From SIG622 sp045600125 (GTDB lineage Bacteria; Bacillota; Clostridia; Oscillospirales; CAG-382), in NCBI GenBank assembly GCA_045600125.1, contig JAZRXH010000121.1:1-15349 (forward strand): a stretch of DNA of 15,349 bases, written 5' to 3'. A model generated the notes under the pieces. It saw nothing but the letters and a program-made list of their open reading frames with translations, was not told the origin of the DNA and ran no database searches. The position numbers and the translations under genes are program-made. Positions 1 to 7,377 of the stretch are shown one piece after another; position 1 is the first letter of the stretch, and each line of letters begins with the position of its first letter.

Positions 1-198
1 GGGGTCGGCGTTTGACCCCGGTGGACAGCAGGTAATAATCCTTTATTCTTAAAAATCCCCGTGAAAGTCCGAAAGGACTTTCACTATTGGAAAGTTTTCG
101 CCCGCCTTTTTCAAAAGGCGGCGATGGGGTTTGGGGGCGAGAAGCCCCCAAAAAGGGAAAGGGGTTTGTGGGCGAGAAGCCCACAAAAGGGGGCAGGA
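1..198 (-). repeat. Structured 3'-UTR repeat, element A (copy 1, cut by window edge)
   Basis: This stretch begins directly after the stop codon of the DHHW gene and matches element B (9690-9935) when both are read in the direction of their upstream gene. In transcript order it holds two hairpins with a TTCTC loop (plus-strand arms 165-173/179-187 and 130-138/144-152, 9 bp each), a CCGCCTTTT/AAAAGGCGG hairpin (102-110/113-121), a GAAAACTTTCCAATAGT linker, a perfect 10-bp GTGAAAGTCC hairpin (61-70/75-84), an AT-rich linker, and a terminal hairpin with loop AAACGCC (arms 14-24 and 1-6). The terminal hairpin runs off the window at base 1. It could end the DHHW transcript or protect its 3' end. 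I do not recognise a named family. The repeat relationship is seen directly; the function is inferred. Confidence 0.8.
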
Positions 199-1917
199 CT
201 ATTTGTTGAGCATGGCGTAAAGATCATCCACCCGGGCGCCGGTGCTGGCGGACATCAGTCCGTTCACGAAGAGCACGTCGGTGATGCCGTACTGGTTGAT
301 GAAGTTCACGGCGTTATAGGGGAAGGTGCGGATATCGGCGATATGGATCTCGTCGTAGTGAGGAGCAAGGAAGGGGATAAGGGCGTTGCCGTAGGACTCC
401 TTGAAGACGATGAGCTTCCTGCCGGTGGCACTGCTGACCGTTTCGGTCGTGCCGTCCTCTGCCGTGTAGACCGTTTCGGTCTCCCGGACTGCCTTCATAT
501 ACGGGAAGTCGCCGCCGAGGAAGGCAAGATAAGCGTTGCCTTCGCCGTTGACCGCCGTGTAGACCAGCTTTGCCCCGAAGGCGTTGCCGTCCTTGTCGTA
601 TCTCGTCACCTTGCAGGGGGTGTCTACGAGATAGTATTCCACATAGTCCGGGGCTGCTTTCAGCGCCGCATCCCGGGAGGACTGATAGAAGGTTCCGAGG
701 AAGGGCTCGATCCTTCCGCTTTCGTAATTGGCAAGAGGCACCGCCTCAAAGCCCGCTTTCCGGCAGAACTGTTCGTAAGCGTAGTACGCTCCGAGACCCG
801 TCCAGTGGTGGTCGGTGCGGAAGTACAGATATTCGCCCGCCTCGTAGTGATGCCATATGCTGTCGTAGGCGTCGATGAAGGTCACCCGGTCGGAAAGATT
901 TTCTGCGATGGCGGAAAGCACCGGCCGCTGCTCGTTGGATACGCCCCGATCGGACCTCGGAAGCCGGAACTCAGTGTGGGTCGGTACCACCAGATCGTAG
1001 ATCCGCACGTTCTCCGGCAGATACTTCGCATAGGTGTTTACCGCTTCGGCGTATACCTTTGCCGTTTCTTCGTTGCCCCGATATAATTCGAGAGCCGTAT
1101 CGCCTACCACGTACAGAGAACCTCTCTTTTCACCCGCCGGTCCCTCGGAGCCCTCCGCATGGGTGGGGGAAGGAGCAGCGGAATCGCCGCCCGGCGCACC
1201 GTCCTCGGCGGGAGGTAATGCCGTGTCGCTTTCCTGCGGTATCGTTCCGGGAACGTAATCGTCCGGTATTGTACCTTCGGATACTTCTCCGATGACAATG
1301 GTCTCGCCGTCGGTGAATTTGCTTTCGTCTATCTCGGCTGTGTTTTCACTGGTGGCGTAGCCGTCGTCACTCTGGGAGTAGATCGTCGCTCCGCCCTTGC
1401 CGAAGATCCGCAGCCCCCGAAGATCCTTTACCCGTGCGGCAAGTCCCACGAGAAAATCTCTTGCCGGGAAGGTGTCGGAATACCATCGGTCAAAATCGTC
1501 GGTGTAATCGCCGCCGAATACCTCGTCAGCCGTGAAGGAAGGCTTTTTTGCCAGCTCCCGCTTCTCGGACTCCGAGAAGGTCGGCTTCGGCAGAACGAGA
1601 GCGAGGATTCCGACGACGAAGATCCATCCCGCAAACACAGCCGTAACGATGCGGTCGGCTTTCCGCTTGTGCCGTACAGCCCTGTCCTTTGCCGCCCTTT
1701 CCAGCCTTGCCGCTTTTTCGGCTTCCGCTTTTCTTGCCGCTTCCGCCGCAAGCTTCTGTGCCTGCGCCTTCTTTTTGGCAGCGTCCGGATCCCGCAGAGG
1801 CACACGTCTTGTACCGTCACGGTTTGTCTGCCCCTTTACCGTGCCGGTGCCGTTTCTGACCGTATTGCCGTTTCCGACATTAGCGGTTTTTCTTTCGTTT
1901 TCGCTTGCGTCTGCCAT
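199..1917 (-). CDS. DHHW-family membrane-anchored protein (AlgX/AlgJ-like SGNH fold)
   Basis: A 572-residue protein. Residues 1-90 are polar with an Ala/Lys/Glu-rich, probably helical stretch (45-85). One hydrophobic segment (about 90-110) would anchor it, with the large C-terminal part outside the membrane. The signature TDHHW sits at 368-372, preceded by VVPTHTEF (310-317), and a KESYGN motif at 506-511 supplies a Ser. In the related AlgX/AlgJ O-acetyltransferases an Asp-x-His pair and a later Ser form the catalytic triad, so D369, H371 and S508 are the likely equivalents (inference). Residues about 185-265 form an acidic Pro/Ser/Gly-rich insert. The likely role is acetylation or other modification of a cell-surface polymer. 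Such proteins often sit beside an MBOAT acyltransferase; none is in this window. The start is ATG with AAGGA 10 bases upstream. The gene lies 48 bases after the DUF2344 gene and is probably co-transcribed with it. The family call is firm, the substrate unknown. Confidence 0.88.
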   Translation of the reverse strand: MADASENERKTANVGNGNTVRNGTGTVKGQTNRDGTRRVPLRDPDAAKKKAQAQKLAAEAARKAEAEKAARLERAAKDRAVRHKRKADRIVTAVFAGWIFVVGILALVLPKPTFSESEKRELAKKPSFTADEVFGGDYTDDFDRWYSDTFPARDFLVGLAARVKDLRGLRIFGKGGATIYSQSDDGYATSENTAEIDESKFTDGETIVIGEVSEGTIPDDYVPGTIPQESDTALPPAEDGAPGGDSAAPSPTHAEGSEGPAGEKRGSLYVVGDTALELYRGNEETAKVYAEAVNTYAKYLPENVRIYDLVVPTHTEFRLPRSDRGVSNEQRPVLSAIAENLSDRVTFIDAYDSIWHHYEAGEYLYFRTDHHWTGLGAYYAYEQFCRKAGFEAVPLANYESGRIEPFLGTFYQSSRDAALKAAPDYVEYYLVDTPCKVTRYDKDGNAFGAKLVYTAVNGEGNAYLAFLGGDFPYMKAVRETETVYTAEDGTTETVSSATGRKLIVFKESYGNALIPFLAPHYDEIHIADIRTFPYNAVNFINQYGITDVLFVNGLMSASTGARVDDLYAMLNK

Positions 1918-1965
1918 TCTCTGACCGTCCTTTTTGCGGTTTATCGCTGCTTTGACTCTGAAATC

Positions 1966-2700
1966 TTATGCTTGTCCTGTGCCTTCCGGCTTTTCCGCAT
2001 TGACCTTTCCCGGATTTTCCGGATTCTCCGGCTTTTCCGAAGCCTTTGCGGGTGCCGGACGGTGTTTTTTCTTTTTCTTTCCGAAAAGGATCTGTTCCCG
2101 CACGATGGTGTACGGCTCGCCGCCGAGAAGCCCCGCTTCTCTTGCGCCCCGCAGGATCAGCTCCGGATTGAGGTAGTTCTCTCCCGCATCCAGCTTTGCG
2201 CGGATCACCGTTCTGCCGTCTTCTTCGGTACAGCTGATCTTCTGAATGCTTTCCGAGATGTTGATGTCCTTCTCGCCGCCCTTGGTCTTCTTGCGCACAA
2301 CGATGTCCTTTGAAAGGAAATCCGACAGCGCCCCGGCAAGTCCCGTCGCTTCGACGGTGATGGTATAGGTCGCCGCACAGATCTCGTTGAACCTGCGGTC
2401 GTCCCGGAATACCTTCTTGATGTTCACGTGGGGCGGCATCTGCTCCCGAAGGATCCCGAGAAGCTTTTCCTCTGTCATGTCCTCGTCGGCAACGCCGATG
2501 TCCAACAGCTCGTTTTCTCCCGCCATTCCCACCGAAAGGGGAAGGGCGAACACCAGCTTCGGGTGAGGATTGAAGCCGGAGGAATATTTCAGCTCCACGT
2601 CCGCCCGGTTCAGCGCCCGGATGAAGGCGTGGTCCAGATCGAGATGGGATATGTATATGAGAACGTCGTCCTTTGAAAAGAGGACCCGTAAATCAGGCAT
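1966..2700 (-). CDS. TIGR03936 / DUF2344 family protein (radical-SAM-associated)
   Basis: A 244-residue protein. Residues 5-60 carry the family's typical N-terminus: a basic LRVLFSKDDVLIYISHLDL stretch, then ALNRADVELKYSSGFNPHP and a FALPLSVGM segment. This family is usually encoded next to, or fused to, a B12-binding-domain radical SAM protein and often near ribonuclease E/G and the ribosomal genes rplU/rpmA. None of those is in this window, so the gene is detached from its usual partner or the partner lies elsewhere. The last 40 residues are a Lys/Pro/Glu-rich tail, probably disordered. The start is ATG with GGAAAG upstream. The biochemical role of the family is not established; a link to RNA modification is suggested only by its usual neighbours. 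Family assignment is strong. Confidence 0.88.
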   Translation of the reverse strand: MPDLRVLFSKDDVLIYISHLDLDHAFIRALNRADVELKYSSGFNPHPKLVFALPLSVGMAGENELLDIGVADEDMTEEKLLGILREQMPPHVNIKKVFRDDRRFNEICAATYTITVEATGLAGALSDFLSKDIVVRKKTKGGEKDINISESIQKISCTEEDGRTVIRAKLDAGENYLNPELILRGAREAGLLGGEPYTIVREQILFGKKKKKHRPAPAKASEKPENPENPGKVNAEKPEGTGQA

Positions 2701-2852
2701 GGTAACTTTCCTTTCGGTTCTTTTCGGTCGATTTCCTGCTATCGCTCAGAAGAAAATGCCGCAAAAAGCGCATTCTTTCATTTTTCTTACACCAGTGTAT
2801 CACAATATTGTTGATAAAGCGTGACAAAAATGTCGGTTCTTTGCAAAAACTG

Positions 2853-5366
2853 TCATTTTTGCTCCGCTTCAGCGGTTTTTGCTCCTTCGGCATCCCCCTG
2901 CACAAGCGTCAGCGGCTTCTGCGTGGGCAGATGGAGCGAGCCGAGGATCTTCTTTCCCACCGAGGTGGAAAGATACAGATCAAAACTCTCCGAATCGTGG
3001 TCGAAGCGGTCGGTCTTCCCGGTGAAGACGATGGCGCTTCCTCCCTTTTCCATTATACCCGAAAGACGGGAATATATTTCGCTTGTCAGCTTTTCGGTGT
3101 AAAGAAAGGCGAAGTCCTTGCCGCAGACGGCGGTAAAGCCGTCCTCGGGAAGAATTTCGAGGGTAAAACCGTCCGCCCTTATGCTCTGCCCGAAAAACTG
3201 CATGGGGATATCCTTTTCCGAAACGTACTGCAAAAGCCCGGTATAGCCTTCGATGTCCCCCATGCGCTTTGCCGTTTCGGCGTCGGGAAGGCAGATTCCC
3301 ATAACGCCCCGGTCTTTTTCGTAAAGCGTCAGATTGTCAAGGATCACATCCCAGCTTCCCGAAGGACTTTTCAGCGCAAGATAAATATTCCTGTCCCTCG
3401 AAAACGGGTTGTAGGATACCTCCGTCAGCTTTTCGTGGGAGAACAGTCCCTCCCCGCTGTCGATGAACAGTACCTCGCCGCCCTTACTTACCGAGGCATA
3501 GGGGATGCTTTTCAGTGTGTAGAAGGAGTATTTTACCCCGTTATACGCCGAAACGTCCGCAAAAAGAAGCAGACCGAGGGTGAATACGTACAGAAGGACC
3601 ATGGCAGAGGCAAAGAGCCCCGAAAGCCGCTTTTTTCCGAGGATCCTCGCAAGAAGTGCCAAAAGGATGATTACGGCGGCAATCGGTATGAGGATCTCCG
3701 GCAGGGACGGGATCGAATGCACCACCGAAAAACGGCGGGAGGCGTTGGACTTTACGACAGTATTGCAGACCCCGGCGCAAAGACCGCACACCTTCCCGAG
3801 AAAAGACGGGAGGAAGGAAAGCGCCCCGTTTCCGATGCCCGGTATCGCTCCGACTGTCGCCAGAAGTGCCCCGGCAATGAGAAGCACCGTCACAAACAGC
3901 GTGATTTCGAGGTTCGTGAGAAGCGAGAACAGCGACAGCGTCCCGAAAAAGGCAAGGCTTGTCACAAAGGAGAAGGAGACCGCCGCAAGGCTGACCGCTG
4001 CCACCGTCACAATACCCCGAAGCAGCTTGGAGGATATACGATTGAAAAGCCCTTCAAGCCCTTTAACGAGAAGAAGGATGCCCAGCGTGGACAGCACCGA
4101 CAGCCGCATTCCCACGTCGAGAAGGGAATAGGGAGCGAAAAGGCTCACCGCCATCAGCGCCAGCGCCAGAGAAGACACGCCGTCAAAGGAGGCGGTGGGG
4201 AAGAAGAGAGCCGCTTTTTCGGCGTATCTTTCAAGCCACGGCTGCCCGTTTTCGCAAAAGCGCCGATATAGAAGATATAGGCAGTGGATGATCACCATGA
4301 GCCCCGCCCTTGTGACGGAAGGGGAAAGATCCGCCAGAGCCATGTAGAACAGCGCCAGAAACGGAAGAAGGATACAGCCGGGAAGGGTGGGCATCCGGAC
4401 GTTTTCACTTTTCCTGCCGCCTGCCGCACCTCCCGCCGTTTTCCGTTTCTTCCGGGAAGAGGAAACCGACATGCCGGGAAGCAGCAGCAGAAACGACATC
4501 AGCACCGACAGATGGAGACCCGAGACCGCCAGCACGTGGGAAACCCCGGCGTTTCGGTAATTTTCCTTGATTTCTTTGCCGAGGAGCGACTTGTCCCCGC
4601 AAAGACAGCAGACGCTGACCGCCGCCGCATCGGCGTTCCCGATATAGCGGGTCATGGTTTCCCGGATTCCGCTCCGCAGCCGGGAGAAGAAGGAGGGCGC
4701 ACGGTACGCCTTTTCGGTATAGTTTTCTTTCGGCTCAAGAACGAGAAAAATGCCTCTTCCCGCAAGATACCCTTCCTCGTCAAAACTGTCCTCCGATTTT
4801 TTCGGAGCCCGCAGGGTGCAGACTGTTTCGACAACGCTCCCGACCTCGAGGGTGTCAAGTCCGAAGTCGCAGAGATAGGCGTCGATCCCGCCGCTTTCAG
4901 CCGGCATTTTCCCGTCTGCAAAAAGCAGCTTCCCGGAATAGGCGTCGTATACGCCGCTGTGGCTGAGGCGCTTTTCCACAAGGAAATCGCAGACGTGCTC
5001 CTCTTCCCCCGCATAGGCGAGAAGACGCTCTGCCGGGACACGCTTTTCCTTTTCGGCGATTTTTCCCACAGCCGAGCCGAGTACGATGAGCGCCGAGAGA
5101 AGCGTCAGAAAGCGAAGGAGCCGCTTTGTGCGAAGACGCAGTTTTCTTCTGCCGAAAAGGCACACGAGAAATAGTGCCGTAAAGGCGGCGAGAAAGAGGG
5201 CGGGAAGAAGAAAGAAGAATTTTCCGAGAGCACCGTTTACACCTAAGATGACCGCCCCCGAAAAGGCAAAGCCCAGCGATGCCGCAATATTCAGCGTATG
5301 TTCGTTTCCGCTCTTTCCGGCAAAGAGCCGTCCGAGGGCGTTTTGTCCGTTTTGTACGTTTTTCAA
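2853..5366 (-). CDS. comEC: ComEC/Rec2-family competence membrane protein, MBL-like domain without metal motif
   Basis: An 837-residue polytopic membrane protein. ComEC is the inner-membrane channel that brings single-stranded DNA into the cell during transformation. N-terminal membrane segments (about 25-100) are followed by a soluble DUF4131-type region (about 105-225). The Competence domain carries the hallmark GVSHVLAVSGLHLS (274-287) and LSPSVTRAGLM (347-357), then many membrane helices to about 600. The last part (about 607-830) begins like the usual metallo-beta-lactamase domain (FIDSGEG at 634-640), but the HxHxDH metal-binding motif is absent, so nuclease activity is doubtful. A basic Gly/Ala-rich insert lies at 303-325. 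The start is TTG, with GGAGG 11 bases upstream and no in-frame ATG nearby. The gene lies 89 bases downstream of the AraC gene on the same strand. No other competence gene is visible. Confidence 0.9.
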   Translation of the reverse strand: MKNVQNGQNALGRLFAGKSGNEHTLNIAASLGFAFSGAVILGVNGALGKFFFLLPALFLAAFTALFLVCLFGRRKLRLRTKRLLRFLTLLSALIVLGSAVGKIAEKEKRVPAERLLAYAGEEEHVCDFLVEKRLSHSGVYDAYSGKLLFADGKMPAESGGIDAYLCDFGLDTLEVGSVVETVCTLRAPKKSEDSFDEEGYLAGRGIFLVLEPKENYTEKAYRAPSFFSRLRSGIRETMTRYIGNADAAAVSVCCLCGDKSLLGKEIKENYRNAGVSHVLAVSGLHLSVLMSFLLLLPGMSVSSSRKKRKTAGGAAGGRKSENVRMPTLPGCILLPFLALFYMALADLSPSVTRAGLMVIIHCLYLLYRRFCENGQPWLERYAEKAALFFPTASFDGVSSLALALMAVSLFAPYSLLDVGMRLSVLSTLGILLLVKGLEGLFNRISSKLLRGIVTVAAVSLAAVSFSFVTSLAFFGTLSLFSLLTNLEITLFVTVLLIAGALLATVGAIPGIGNGALSFLPSFLGKVCGLCAGVCNTVVKSNASRRFSVVHSIPSLPEILIPIAAVIILLALLARILGKKRLSGLFASAMVLLYVFTLGLLLFADVSAYNGVKYSFYTLKSIPYASVSKGGEVLFIDSGEGLFSHEKLTEVSYNPFSRDRNIYLALKSPSGSWDVILDNLTLYEKDRGVMGICLPDAETAKRMGDIEGYTGLLQYVSEKDIPMQFFGQSIRADGFTLEILPEDGFTAVCGKDFAFLYTEKLTSEIYSRLSGIMEKGGSAIVFTGKTDRFDHDSESFDLYLSTSVGKKILGSLHLPTQKPLTLVQGDAEGAKTAEAEQK

Positions 5367-5455
5367 GGAATGTCGATCCTCCGATGCAAATCAAAGTAAT
5401 AAAGTGAAGACAGCGAAGACGAAGAAGAAAGCGGTAAGAGCAAAAAAAACGTCCG

Positions 5456-6262
5456 TCACGCCTTGAACTCCTTGGGATTCACCCCGAAGAAGCTCTTGAA
5501 GAGTTTGTTGAAGTACGCCGTGTCGCATATGTTCACCAGCTCCGCCGCCTCCCGCACGGTATACTCCCCGGTCTTTAGAAGCTCTGCCGCCTTCCGGATG
5601 CGGAGGTAATTCTTGTAGGTCACCGGCGGCATGCCCGCATAGCTTGCAAAGCACCGGCGGAAATAGCTCTGACACATGCCGCACATTCCGGCAAGCTCGT
5701 CGGCACGGATGTCCTCGAGGTAGTGGTTTTCGATATACAGAATGGCCTTGTAGATGCTCTTGTGGCTGTGGCGCAGGTTCCGGTTGATGCTCTCGAGGGA
5801 AAGCCGTGTGAGAAGGTCGTAGAAGAGGGAACGGCTGCGCAGACCGTAGCCGAGAACGCCGCTCCGCCACACCTCGCACAGATTCTCGAAGGCGGGAAGA
5901 TACACACGTCCCTTGTCGTGGCAAAGCATACAAATTTCCTTGCTTGCCCGGAAGGGCTCGTTCCCGTCCGAAAACAGCAGGAATTCGATCGTTATGTAGC
6001 CGATGTCGTCCTCTTTTTCCCAATCTGAGGTGTAGGAGATGTCGCAGGGAAGGTATACGATATCGCCCGCCTCGGCAGACAGCGTGCCGCCGGGCGTCGT
6101 GAAGGTGATCTTTCCCGTCGTGACGTAAAAGAATCGGTCCCATTCCCGCATCCTCCGACTGCAGACGAAGTGCGCCTGCGGGTTCTGCATGGTCTTATTG
6201 ACCGAGAGGAAGGTGAGATAATGGTTTTTCTGACAAAGGGGGGACAAATCGGCGTATTCCAT
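5456..6262 (-). CDS. AraC-family transcriptional regulator
   Basis: A 268-residue regulator. Residues about 35-100 look like a cupin-type ligand-binding domain (FFYVTTGKITFTTPGG, then GDIVYLP). The C-terminal 100 residues form the paired helix-turn-helix domain: first motif about 183-205 (IRADELAGMCGMCQSYFRR), second about 234-267 ending in the typical FNKLFKSFFGVNPKEFK. It is divergent from the isomerase and oxidoreductase cluster and very probably controls it in response to a sugar or related ligand. The start is ATG at 6262. The only Shine-Dalgarno-like sequence (GGGAG) lies 15 bases upstream, in the arm of a hairpin. A perfect promoter lies at 6398-6426, which leaves a leader of about 130 bases. 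The family call is strong; the ligand is unknown. Confidence 0.92.
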   Translation of the reverse strand: MEYADLSPLCQKNHYLTFLSVNKTMQNPQAHFVCSRRMREWDRFFYVTTGKITFTTPGGTLSAEAGDIVYLPCDISYTSDWEKEDDIGYITIEFLLFSDGNEPFRASKEICMLCHDKGRVYLPAFENLCEVWRSGVLGYGLRSRSLFYDLLTRLSLESINRNLRHSHKSIYKAILYIENHYLEDIRADELAGMCGMCQSYFRRCFASYAGMPPVTYKNYLRIRKAAELLKTGEYTVREAAELVNICDTAYFNKLFKSFFGVNPKEFKA

Positions 6263-6276
6263 CGTTTTTTGTACCG

Positions 6277-6299
6277 GCTCCCGACAAAAAAGCGGGAGC
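6277..6299 (-). promoter_or_regulatory. Leader hairpin over the weak RBS of the AraC gene
   Basis: Perfect 7-bp inverted repeat GCTCCCG/CGGGAGC with a 9-base loop in the leader of the AraC gene. Its downstream arm contains the only Shine-Dalgarno-like GGGAG near the start codon, 15 bases from ATG. It could limit translation. The structure is seen; the effect is inferred. Confidence 0.4.
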
Positions 6300-6342
6300 T
6301 TCTTTCCTGATCGTTATTGTTTTCAGCGTCTTTTAGCAAAAC

Positions 6343-6367
6343 TCCTCCGCACAAGGTTTTTGGAGGA
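6343..6367 (-). promoter_or_regulatory. Leader hairpin pairing TCCTCC with GGAGGA
   Basis: In the AraC leader a TCCTCC arm (6362-6367) pairs with a GGAGGA arm (6343-6348) across a 13-base loop. GGAGGA is a strong Shine-Dalgarno sequence but no convincing start codon follows at normal spacing. It may be a vestigial or hidden leader-peptide site. Confidence 0.3.
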
Positions 6368-6397
6368 CGACGGGAAAAAGACATAGGTCTGTGTCAT

Positions 6398-6426
6398 ATT
6401 ATACAAAAAACAAGTTGATTTGTCAA
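6398..6426 (-). promoter_or_regulatory. Perfect consensus sigma-A promoter for the AraC gene
   Basis: On the minus strand TTGACA (6421-6426) is followed after exactly 17 bases by TATAAT (6398-6403). Transcription should start near 6391 and run into the AraC gene. The -35 box abuts the -35 box of the divergent promoter at 6427. Confidence 0.85.
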
Positions 6427-6455
6427 TTGATTTTTTCCTTCTTCCGGTATAAAAT
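6427..6455 (+). promoter_or_regulatory. Promoter of the isomerase/oxidoreductase cluster
   Basis: TTGATT (6427-6432), 17-base spacer, TAAAAT (6450-6455). It is weaker than the opposite AraC promoter, as expected for an activator-dependent promoter. A start near 6462 rules out translation from upstream in-frame codons of the isomerase. Confidence 0.6.
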
Positions 6456-6474
6456 GGGAGCAGTACAAGAAAAT

Positions 6475-6480
6475 GAGGTG
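6475..6480 (+). promoter_or_regulatory. Ribosome binding site GAGGTG that questions the isomerase start
   Basis: GAGGTG ends 6 bases before an in-frame ATT (6487-6489), ideal spacing. The only in-frame standard start nearby, GTG at 6478-6480, lies inside this site. Either ATT is used, or GTG is used with a poor upstream site. Confidence 0.5.
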
Positions 6481-7290
6481 ATCGTCATTCTTAAATTCAG
6501 CTGCTGTATCGACATGATGTTCGCTTCTCTCCCCTTTGAAGAGAGGATCAGTGCGACGAAAAAGTGCGGTGTGGACGCCATTGAGTTCTGGAAATGGTCG
6601 AATAAGGACACAGGAAAAATCGCCGCTCTCACGAGAGAGCTCGGGATGAAGACGGTTCTTCTGAATCTCGACTGCACCGATGAAAAGCTGTCCTACGATC
6701 TTTCAAGGGGCATCCTTGTTTCGGGAAGAAAAGAGGAGCTGAAGGCGGCGTTCTACGAAAGTCTGCCCGTTTTGCGGACTCTTTCCTGCGACAGCGTCAT
6801 CGTCCTTGCGGGGGAGCATACGGGTCTTTCCGAGGAAAAGGAGCGGGAGAACATCTTCGAGTGCCTGAAAGCCATTGCACCGTGCGCCGAAAAAGAGGGC
6901 GTCAACATTCTTCTCGAGCCTCTGAACGACTTTGACAGACTGAACTATGCGCTTCCGCACTGCGTTCCCGCCTTCGAGATCCTCCACGGGGTGGCAAGCC
7001 CGAGAGTGAAGCTCTTATATGACATTTATCACACCCAGCGGATGGACGGCAACGTCATCGACTATCTTACAAAGGAAGCGTCTTATATCGGCCACTTCCA
7101 CGTGGCAAACTCTCCTCTGCGGTGTGAGCCGGACAGAGGCGAGCTGAACTACAAGGCGGTCTTCGACGCCATCGAAAAAACGGGCTACGACCGCTTCGTG
7201 GGCTTCGAGTACCGGCAGAAGAGAGAGGATTTTTCCCTCGGGGAATATCTTTCGGGAATCGGCTGCGGAAATATGGAAAACAGAAAATAA
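6478..7290 (+). CDS. TIM-barrel sugar isomerase/epimerase (hydroxypyruvate isomerase-like)
   Basis: About 270 residues from the GTG at 6478, or 267 from ATT at 6487; both match the usual family length of about 260. It belongs to the xylose isomerase-like / AP endonuclease family 2 superfamily. Visible active-site elements (GTG numbering) are E147 in LLEPLN, D182 and H185 in YDIYHTQRMDGN, H208 in GHFHVANSP, and E244 in GFEYRQ. The two Glu match the metal-binding, acid-base pair of hydroxypyruvate isomerase and tagatose/allulose 3-epimerases. It probably interconverts a ketose or keto-acid for the two oxidoreductases downstream. It is the first gene of the plus-strand cluster, 87 bases before the first oxidoreductase. 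Further upstream in-frame codons are unlikely starts because they precede or lie in the promoter. The fold is confident; substrate and exact start are not. Confidence 0.85.
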   Translation: MIVILKFSCCIDMMFASLPFEERISATKKCGVDAIEFWKWSNKDTGKIAALTRELGMKTVLLNLDCTDEKLSYDLSRGILVSGRKEELKAAFYESLPVLRTLSCDSVIVLAGEHTGLSEEKERENIFECLKAIAPCAEKEGVNILLEPLNDFDRLNYALPHCVPAFEILHGVASPRVKLLYDIYHTQRMDGNVIDYLTKEASYIGHFHVANSPLRCEPDRGELNYKAVFDAIEKTGYDRFVGFEYRQKREDFSLGEYLSGIGCGNMENRK

Positions 7291-7294
7291 AAAG

Positions 7295-7332
7295 GTGCCG
7301 CAAAAATGCCCGTAAAGTGCAGAATGCGGCAC
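7295..7332 (+). other. Intergenic hairpin between isomerase and first oxidoreductase
   Basis: GTGCCGC (7295-7301) pairs with GCGGCAC (7326-7332) across a 24-base loop, without a T-run directly after. It may be a processing or stability structure that tunes expression inside the operon rather than a terminator. Confidence 0.35.
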
Positions 7333-7377
7333 GGTATCATGCGATATCATTTTTTCAGAGAGGATAGGTAATTAAAA

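Noticed and set aside
61..1086. Long plus-strand open frame opposite the DHHW gene
   Set aside because: It is antisense to a gene with clear motifs, starts inside a hairpin of element A, and shows no recognisable protein.
2802..2811. ACAATATTGT palindrome upstream of the DUF2344 gene as an operator
   Set aside because: A lone 10-bp AT-rich palindrome without flanking symmetry or a clear promoter is weak evidence.
2863..2885. Plus-strand terminator (CCGCT/AGCGG then T-run)
   Set aside because: It lies in the coding end of comEC and no plus-strand gene precedes it.
2808..4271. 487-codon plus-strand frame under comEC
   Set aside because: The composition is basic and repetitive, and the real gene on the other strand has the ComEC signature.
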